Assembly (NCBI GenBank): GCA_964016875.1
Contig: OZ024718.1
Coordinates: 45,237,906 to 45,301,905, forward strand
Direction of reading: 5' to 3'
DNA: 64,000 bases
Source of the DNA: Fallopia convolvulus
Taxonomy: Eukaryota > Streptophyta > Magnoliopsida > Caryophyllales > Polygonaceae
The stretch's first letter is position 1. Every line of letters starts with the position of its first letter. The position numbers and the translations under genes were made by a program. The notes below the pieces were generated by a model. The model had not been told where the DNA came from, searched no databases, and saw only the letters and a list, made by a program, of their open reading frames with translations. Shown one piece after another: positions 57,536-64,000 of this stretch.

Positions 57536-57659
57536 TAGTGGACGATCCCGATTGTACCATATTAGGATTCGAGAATTATGACAAGTTAATAGGAAGTACA
57601 AATTCTACATTTGCACCAGTCTCGTGTGAGTCAAAAATTTGATCAACAAATCCATCCAT

Positions 57660-60550
57660 TTCTTAAAATGTAATTAAGCAAAGCGAAGTAGAGAACAAAT
57701 GCATGGTAATGAAATATTTAATTAAAAAGATAATGAAATACAAAATTACAAATCAATATGATGTAAGAGACAATTATGTTATTTTTTGAAAAAACAATTA
57801 TGAAAATAATGTGTGGTAAAGAACGCAATTATAAAAACTAGTATAGATTGAGAGATTGAGACTTGAGAAAGTTTTCAAAACTTGAGAAATTGAGAGATTA
57901 AGAGAGACTAGTAGTGTGGGTTGGAATGAGATCATGTATGTAGGTATTTATAGAAGAAAATTATCAACTAGTTAATTCTGACGTAAAACTGTCATCGCAT
58001 ATCTCAAACCGCGGTCATGACCCTCAATTCACGATCATCGGTTGAAATTTGGAAGTTGTATAACATATGTATCCGTGCAGATTGTATACTCTTTAACCAA
58101 GTTAAAGTGATCGAGTTGTTTTCATTAAACATTAAATGCTTCGTTGTATTTGTAATTTTTTTCTTAATATTTTTGTTTTTTTAACAAATATAAAGGGACG
58201 AAAGAAGTACGTACGGAGTATTATTTAACAAGTCTGTGCGCTCAAATTGGGATTAATTAAACAAGTCACCGAACCATATCATCGAGTCAACCCGGAAGTT
58301 AACAAATGCTAGCTTCTGATTTTGAGTTTTTTGAGCATAGAGTGACTGTGAGTACGTTGATAATATGTAAAATCGATCAAAGACAAATAGAGAAGGAATG
58401 GCTAATAATTAGAAGCCAAAGTTTTATCATGTAAACAATACAGATTTAGTTTTAAATTTATTTACATGAAAATTGGAGCCACCAAGTACTAGAAGTCTAT
58501 AAGATAATATGAGTTGTAGGGCGAGTGGGCAATCACACAAGTACGTACATCCCAAAGCATGCAAAAATCCCAGTAGAAGTGAGAATCGATTGTACTGGAC
58601 AGCCTTTCGAGGATGTGGGAATCTGTAACAAGCGGTTCAAGACATTTGATAGCTTCTAAATTTGGTTTTTTTTTTCTGTAAATAATTTTATTTTAAAAAA
58701 ACTATAGATATATGCAGGAGAAATAGGAGGTGAAATATGCAGTAGAAGTGAGAATCAATGCAGGCACAGGCTATATATCTTGGAAATTGGTAATTGAAAT
58801 CTTTTGCTGATTTTTTTGTTTGGAGTCGTACGTAAAAAAGAGCTTGATGGGTGAATTCTATGCCTCTTAATTTGTTGCCTAAAAAGAACGAACAGATCGA
58901 CATGGTGTTTCCAACAAATTGGTGAACGAGCCTACAGTACGTACTTGTTCATGGAGCTCAAGATTTCAAAATTGTCGATCAAAAGTTAACGCACTATTGA
59001 GCTTGTGATGTCTAGTAGTTTAATTAATTAACCATCGTTTTTTTCAATGGCATGTACGGTTCTCGTGTTAAGTGAATTATTTTTGATAATTATATGTAAT
59101 GTTTATGAAATCAAAGTTACAAGAGGATATAACACATTATTATGTTGAATTGGAGCTCTAAAATAATGAAGTCTTTCATGTGAATGAGCCTTGTTGTGTT
59201 TAATTGATGAAAATTTACGAGTTTAATTAAATTTATGACTGATTGGAACGTTTCCATGAACAAGGTGGGGTGGAAGGCTTCTTAAGTTGTCTGAGACCTT
59301 TAAACTATTAAAGGACATTGTGTTGAAAGTTGGTTTCAATTTCAAGCACGTAATAATGTCTAATCTAATGTACCCGATTTAAATCTCAAAGAAGTGCAAC
59401 TCGAGACCGGAGTTGAATCATTTAATAATTGGGACCAATTTTGGGTCTTTGAATTCTGATTATGTCAAAGGATAATGTGCATGACATCAAGGTTATCGGG
59501 ATTGAAATTCTATGTTGAATCGTTTAGGGATTTTTGGATCGGATAGTAAGATTGTAAGATCCTACATTATAACAAAAAGTATGCAAGGATAACCTACTAC
59601 TAGTAATTTGTATATTTTGTTATACATGAACTAAAAAAATGATAAATGTTATTAATTTGATTATTAAAAATGTTGTAGGATGGACTAGTCAACTATTTTA
59701 ATGGAAATGATACGTTAATCGTGAAATTATTAATAATGTATAAAATGTCATGTATTATTTAAGATGTCAAAGGATATTAGAATTGGCCGAATACATACAT
59801 GGATCTCAGAACTTGAAACTTTTGTTCGCTCAGACCCCTGTACTAAAAAACCTATTTTTAAACCCCCAACTTGATAATTTTGTTCAATTGAGCCCTTTTT
59901 TGGCCCCACCGGTTGGAGGACTAAGAATATGTATAGAGTCGCCCCCGGGATGGGTCGAGGGCGAGGGTGGGGCGGAGGATAGGAGAGAGAATGGGTCTTC
60001 GAGCGGAGCGTAGAGGGAAGGATCTTGGCGCCTTGGCCGGAGCCCGGAGATTTGAAAAGTCGCCAAGTCGGGACTCGGGAATGTCGTCGGATTTCAAATC
60101 TGGTCAGTTAGGAAGAAAGGCCTTTAATTAAAAAAGAAATAAAAAAATTAAATTAGACATTTTGTGATTTGGGCCTATTTGAATGAAATTGGGTTTATTA
60201 GGTATTTGCAATTGGGCCTTTTTTTAAGGGAAATCTATTCGGCGTTTTAATTTTCACAAAAACTGTGCTTTTCATTAAAAAAAAACAGAAATGAACTTAT
60301 GACCAGATTTATAAATTTTAATTTGTAAATTTCAAGTTTATTTTTCATTTAATTTCGTTTATTAATTTTTTGTCTAATTAAATTATTTAGTCTTATTAAA
60401 TTTGTTCTATTGATAGGTTTGTGAAATGAACATTTATTGTTGTTGATTGTATTATTGCACAAATATTTTTTTTGTTAAACTACCTTGAATTTACTTTTTC
60501 TTCGTACTTTATATATTCGGTATTTTTTTATATATGTCCATATGTTAAAC
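57660..60550. other. Intergenic AT-rich sequence, no gene recognised
   Basis: 57960-58060 has GC-rich patches (CCGCGGTCATGACC) that may be subterminal repeats of the hAT element. At 59800-59900 a block with CCCCTGTACTAAAAAACC and AATTTTGTTCAATTGAGCCC resembles MITE-type repeats seen in other plants, followed by a GC-rich patch to 60070. No frame, RNA gene or paired element ends were found. Confidence 0.45.
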
Positions 60551-60559
60551 TAGCCGTTT

Positions 60560-60780
60560 TCGAAGGAAAGTTGTTCGAGGTCCACCCCTACCTCCGAACT
60601 TTTCTAGCTCCGCAAACCCAACTTACCAATCTCTATTTGGTGTTGTGTACCCGAGAGAGGCTTTGCAAACATGTCATCTAACTAAGAATTTGATGGAGTA
60701 TAAACCATCATTGAACTTTAATTTTCTCTTATAAAGTGACAATCGAGCTCAATATCTTTAGTCCTTTCGTGATAAACATG
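60560..60780 (-). pseudogene. Copia RNase H C-terminal remnant
   Basis: The minus strand reads HVYHERTKDIELDCHFIRE and, after stops, DDMFAKPLSGTQHQIEIGKLGL, the typical end of Copia RNase H. Upstream domains are missing because a LINE remnant adjoins. Confidence 0.7.
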
Positions 60781-60785
60781 ATTTT

Positions 60786-61418
60786 TTTTGGTAGAAGGAG
60801 AGGCGGTACTCTCCGGCCCCTCAAGGGAGCATTTCATTAATAATGTAAAAAAGGGCTAAGTAGTACTCACGCGGGGGATAGCCCGACCCCTTACATAGTC
60901 AAACAACAATAAATTAACCCCCTCAGGCGGGGCAAGCAATACATTAAAACCTAACGGAAAATGAAAAGCATAAGACGCGAGACAATCCGCAACCGAATTT
61001 TCCTCTCGATACACATGACGGACTTGGATATTCCAATCCCTACTAATAAAGCCTTGACACTGAAGTACTAGGCTATATAACGGATGACTTTTACTCACCC
61101 GAGTATTAAGAAGACCCATGACGAGCTGCGAGTCAGACTCAAAGATAACCTTCCGATAGCCTTTCTCCCACGCAATCTTCAAGCCATCAAGCACTCCCCA
61201 TAACTCCTCCATGGGAACCAAATGAGAGCCAATGTTGTGCATGAAACCGGTAACCTACTGACCATAATGATCTATAAGCACACCACCCGAAGCAACAACA
61301 TTTCCACTCTTGACCGAACCATCGGTCCAACCTTCATTCGGAACAACCTAAGAAATCTCCTGCATAACCTTAATTGAACGAGAGGGAGTAGCAGAAAATT
61401 TACCTACAGCGTGGGCGT
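60786..61418 (-). pseudogene. LINE RNase H (RVT_3) domain, 3' end of a non-LTR element
   Basis: The minus strand encodes EGWTDGSVKSGNVVASGGVL (the first catalytic Asp), ELWGVLDGLKIAWEKGYR (catalytic Glu helix), VIFESDSQLVMGLL and REENSVADCLASYA (with a Glu-Asn replacing the usual G-N). This is the RNase H of plant L1-type elements or of related stand-alone genes. Two in-frame stops (about 61255 and 61350) show decay. The upstream part is cut at 61418 by the inserted Athila LTR; the six bases before that LTR read GGGCGT. Confidence 0.75.
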
Positions 61419-62887
61419 TGATATTCATGTTTTTAGTCTAGTTTTTGGTTTGTTTCTTAGTTTGTTTAGGTTTAGTTTTGGTAGTTTTTAGAGTTAGTTT
61501 GGTGTGTTTTTGGATAAGTTTGCATATTTTGTGAAAAGTATAGAAGCTACTCCGTTTTGTGTCTTTTTGTAGGTTTTGAGCAGGAAAGAGCGTTTTTAGA
61601 GCTGAATTGGAGTGCTATGGTGGAGGTCGGAAGAACCTGAAGATAAAGAGGTTGAAGTCCAAGCTATTTAAGTAAAGAAGAGTTGAAGAAGCCAAATCTC
61701 AGGCTCGTTAACGAGGCTGTGAAGGGTCGTTAACGAGGCATAAAGATAGAATTTTTGGATGGATTTTGTGATTCCTACCGACCCTGTGCGGAAGTTGTTG
61801 ATGATGATTCCGTGTCGGTAGAGGTTTTAAGTGTTTTTAGGGTTTTAATGATTTTTAGGGTTGTTATATCTTCTATCTTCTATCTTGTTATCTTTTTAGA
61901 GTTAGTTTCTATCTTTTAAGGTTTTAATAGATAGCTTTATTAGTATAAATACCATTCTTTCTAGCCTAGAAGAGGGAGAGGACGATTTGATTTCTTCTAG
62001 GAGAACCGATTGAGGAGTCGAGTGGGAGGATTGCGAGCCAAGGTCGATCGAGAGAGAGAGGTTGGGTCGTTAATCAGGTTTTTCTACTCGGTGTTGTTTT
62101 GTTTTCGGTTTCTTCTGAAGTTTGTAAGACGATAGTTCTATTATTAATTTGAAGTAAGTTTGTTTTGTTTTCAATGTTTTGTTTTGTTGAAGTTATTTTC
62201 TTTATTAATATGAGTAGTGAGTAGTTTTCTTATCTAGGGTCGGGGTTGAAACCCGACATAGTTATGCATGTTTGGTGAGTGAGTTGATGTTTTGAATGCC
62301 TTTTATCTATTATTTTTAGATTGCTTGTTGTGTTTATGCTTAGACGATAGTCGAAGTAATTTGAGCTTGCAATTTGATCGAAAGAGAAAGTTGTCAACTT
62401 GAAGGTTGATATTGTTCGATTACGAAAGTTTCGAGCTTTGGATCCAAAACAAGTGATTGGGTGAATTAATTGATGAGAATTGATTGATTTGCTTGCTAGT
62501 CAGCGAAAGTTGATAAATTAATCTATTTAAAGGCATGATCTTTATCTTCTTATGAGTTTTTATGCATAGCTATGTTGTGGTAACCCTTGTCCTAGGTTTT
62601 TATTCTTATTTGAGTTTGCATCGGTTACATTTGTTATCGAGTTACTTGCCTCGATACCGAACCTGAGTTTAGGTCGTTAGTGTGAGTTCGTAGAGTCATC
62701 CAGGTTCGTTAACGACCCTAACAAAGTCGTTAACGAGGTTGGTCGTAGGTGTTTTGTGTTATTTTGCTTTGTTTTTAGTAGTTGATAGACAAACAACCGT
62801 GCTTCCCGTGGAACGATCCTGACTTCGCTATACTCAGCGGGGTCTTGACTTATAAATTTTTTTGTTGTCAAGAATACCCTCTCAACA
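61419..62887 (+). repeat. Athila 5' LTR (1,469 bp)
   Basis: TGATATTCATG to CTCTCAACA. TATAAATA box at 61944-61951. Two palindrome pairs, at 61705/61727 in U3 and at 62706/62727 in the transcribed part. The pre-insertion bases are GGCGT (61414-61418). Confidence 0.92.
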
Positions 62888-62890
62888 AAT

Positions 62891-62908
62891 TGGCGCCGTT
62901 GTCGGGGA
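62891..62908 (+). promoter_or_regulatory. Primer-binding site, tRNA-Asp type
   Basis: TGGCGCCGTTGTCGGGGA, three bases inside the LTR end. It is complementary to the 3' end of plant tRNA-Asp (one mismatch by memory), the primer typical of Athila/Tat elements. It would start minus-strand DNA synthesis. Confidence 0.9.
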
Positions 62909-63002
62909 AGCAGTAGTGTTCGTTTGTTTATCTGTGGGTCTGGGAATAGCCCGACCCCGTTTTTTGCTTTAATTTCGTTTTCTTTGTTTGTTTTCTCAGC
63001 GT

Positions 63003-64000
63003 ATGCCAGCTGGACGTCGTAGGCTCGAATTTGACAACACCGGTTATTATTCAGAACCCGAACGTTCCCTACACTGTAGACGCCAAGAAAACCAAGCCAT
63101 GACTACACAAGAAGAGATGGCTCGTCAGATGGAAGTCCTCTAGAAGCGGATGGAGGAGCTAAAAGCTGATAGAGATGCCGCTGCTGCTGAAGTTGAGCGT
63201 CAACGAGTCAACAACACTCGTTTACAGGAAGAGTTGAATGCCTATCCGAGGAATGCCAAGCAATACATGCATCCAGAACCGAGGGTGCCGAAGTCTCCAA
63301 TTGTGCTTCCGGAGATAGAGAAGACTTTTGAGATTAAGTCTCAATTTATATCCTTGATTAAAAGGGCTGAGTTTGAAGGGAAACCTACTGAGTGCCCTAT
63401 GGAACATATTAGAAACTTTCTTGATTTATGTGACACTATAGCTGCTGATGGTGTCTCACTTGAATATGTTCTGTTAAAAGTTTTTAGGTGCTCTCTTACT
63501 GGAAAGGCCCTGAGCTGGTTGGAGAGCTTACCTCCTAAGTCTATCAGGACTTGGAAGGCTTTGTATGATCAATTTCTTACAAAGTTTTTCCCTCCTGCCA
63601 AGACAACGGAGTTGAGAAAATGCATCACCTCCTATCACCAGCTGCCTAATGAGACCTTTGTAGAAACTTGGGAAAGATTTAAGGAAATGCTTAGACAGTT
63701 CCCTACTCATGGGCAACCTTTATATGTGTTCCAAGAAATCTTTTTCCAGGGTATCAATGCAGAGATGAAGAACCACATCAACACGCATACAGCGTGCGGT
63801 TTTATAGAGATGGATCCTACAACTACATGGGAATTGCTGGACAAGCTGTCCAACTATGATGCCATGTATGGTACCCAACAATCACGCCAGCCCCAGAGGC
63901 GTCTCTACATGCCTAACAAGGAAGAAGTTGACCCAGATGTCAAAAATCAATTTCTGCAAGACGAGGTCAACCGCCCGAAGAAGCAGGCAAGTTTTCTAAA
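63003..64000 (+). pseudogene. gag: Athila gag, 5' part, with one early stop
   Basis: The start MPAGRRRLEFDN is at 63003. The frame is open to the window edge except for a TAG at 63141, which replaces an expected CAG in a Glu/Arg-rich coiled-coil-like stretch (QMEVL-stop-KRMEEL). The core has ECPMEHIRNFLDLCDT, KALSWLESLPPKSIRTW, QFLTKFFPPAKTTELRK and EIFFQGINAEM. Gag forms the particle around element RNA. One CAG-to-TAG change is the only visible lesion here, so the copy is young or recently silenced. It shares blocks with the minus-strand gag at 17166-18545. Confidence 0.88.

Larger units (their letters stand above)
54993..57659 (-). pseudogene. hAT (Ac/RICESLEEPER-type) transposase, broken
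   Basis: Reading from ATG 57659: an acidic N-terminus, a BED-type zinc finger (CSYCDKYTW ... GYGTLFKHVKRAH, about 56870-56770), then after a decayed part KWSLENHAYSGLTCHFI, ISFDNASNNTA and FHVRCVFHILNLCV (56490-56190), typical of the catalytic core. The hAT dimerisation C-terminus has VEQTFSEGGHVLDAKRSNL (about 55210). Such enzymes cut and paste elements with 8-bp duplications. It is inactivated by stops, a C23 run at 55411 that disturbs the frame, and a 539-bp MITE in the N-terminal coding part. Intron structure is unknown. Confidence 0.8.
61419..64000 (+). mobile_element. Athila element (plus strand), 5' part; continues beyond the window
   Basis: 5' LTR, tRNA-Asp-type primer site and gag in order. 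It is the same family as the minus-strand element at 5147-18545: LTR ends, palindrome pairs and gag blocks all match. It inserted in the LINE remnant. The coding part to the right is not visible. Confidence 0.9.

Noticed and set aside
58195..58225. GGGACGAAAGAAGTACGTACGGAGTA as a Stowaway end
   Set aside because: It diverges from the consensus and has no partner.
59880..60066. Pro/Ser-rich minus-strand open frame at a GC-rich patch
   Set aside because: Short, low complexity, no conserved motif, and it lies in a repeat-like non-coding block.
1..64000. tRNA genes, rRNA, organelle-derived or viral integrations
   Set aside because: No cloverleaf box pairs, rRNA segments, plastid or mitochondrial genes, or pararetrovirus-type movement or coat proteins were recognised. 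All reverse transcriptases fit Gypsy or Copia order.

Overview
This window looks like gene-poor, transposon-dense nuclear DNA from a flowering plant, most likely a eudicot. It is AT-rich overall and packed with plant-specific retroelements (Athila-type and chromovirus Ty3/Gypsy, Ty1/Copia), Helitrons, hAT and Stowaway elements. The only clearly intact host gene is a GC-rich, intronless DELLA-type GRAS regulator on the minus strand at 52037-53617. I see no tRNA, rRNA, organellar insertion, CRISPR array or bacterial operon structure.

Layout. 1-2556: 3' end of a plus-strand LTR element, inserted in a minus-strand Copia remnant (2557-3475). 3476-26903: a plus-strand hAT-like/DUF4371 (ZMYM1-like) gene broken into three pieces (3476-3917, 21664-21938, 26575-26903). 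The gaps hold a truncated LTR, a decayed minus-strand Athila element (5147-18545) with an internal 1,747-bp tandem duplication, a TIR element with 8-bp target-site duplications (19315-20549), a Helitron (20845-21345), and a non-autonomous LTR element (21939-26574, TSD GGTTG) whose only reading frame is Athila-like. 27-29.5 kb: a Stowaway MITE and unrecognised fragments. 29.5-35.1 kb: very AT-rich, built of decayed Helitrons with repeated 5' ends. 35-38.7 kb: small gene fragments and tandem or inverted repeats.

38743-51840 is a Copia element (TSD ATTTA) split by a younger chromovirus at 39391-47952 (TSD AATGG, 1.9-kb LTRs). Its 3' LTR ends about 200 bp beyond the stop codon of the DELLA gene. 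A long foldback repeat lies about 280 bp upstream of the DELLA start. 54.9-57.7 kb holds a decayed hAT transposase with a hAT-type MITE inside it. 60.5-61.4 kb holds Copia and LINE RNase H remnants. A second Athila element of the same family, in plus orientation, starts at 61419 and runs out of the window.

The most unusual signals are: (1) a palindrome, TCGTTAACGA, dispersed through LTR, UTR and coding parts of the Athila family, usually as pairs 21 nt apart; (2) a five-unit, 18-nt tandem array in both chromovirus LTRs whose units each fold as a UNCG-tetraloop hairpin with compensatory stem changes; (3) a DELLA protein whose signature motif reads DNLLA; (4) stop codons in the chromovirus that mostly look like C-to-T decay of CAG, CAA, CGA or TGG codons. 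All positions and alignments were read by eye. Database comparison was not possible.
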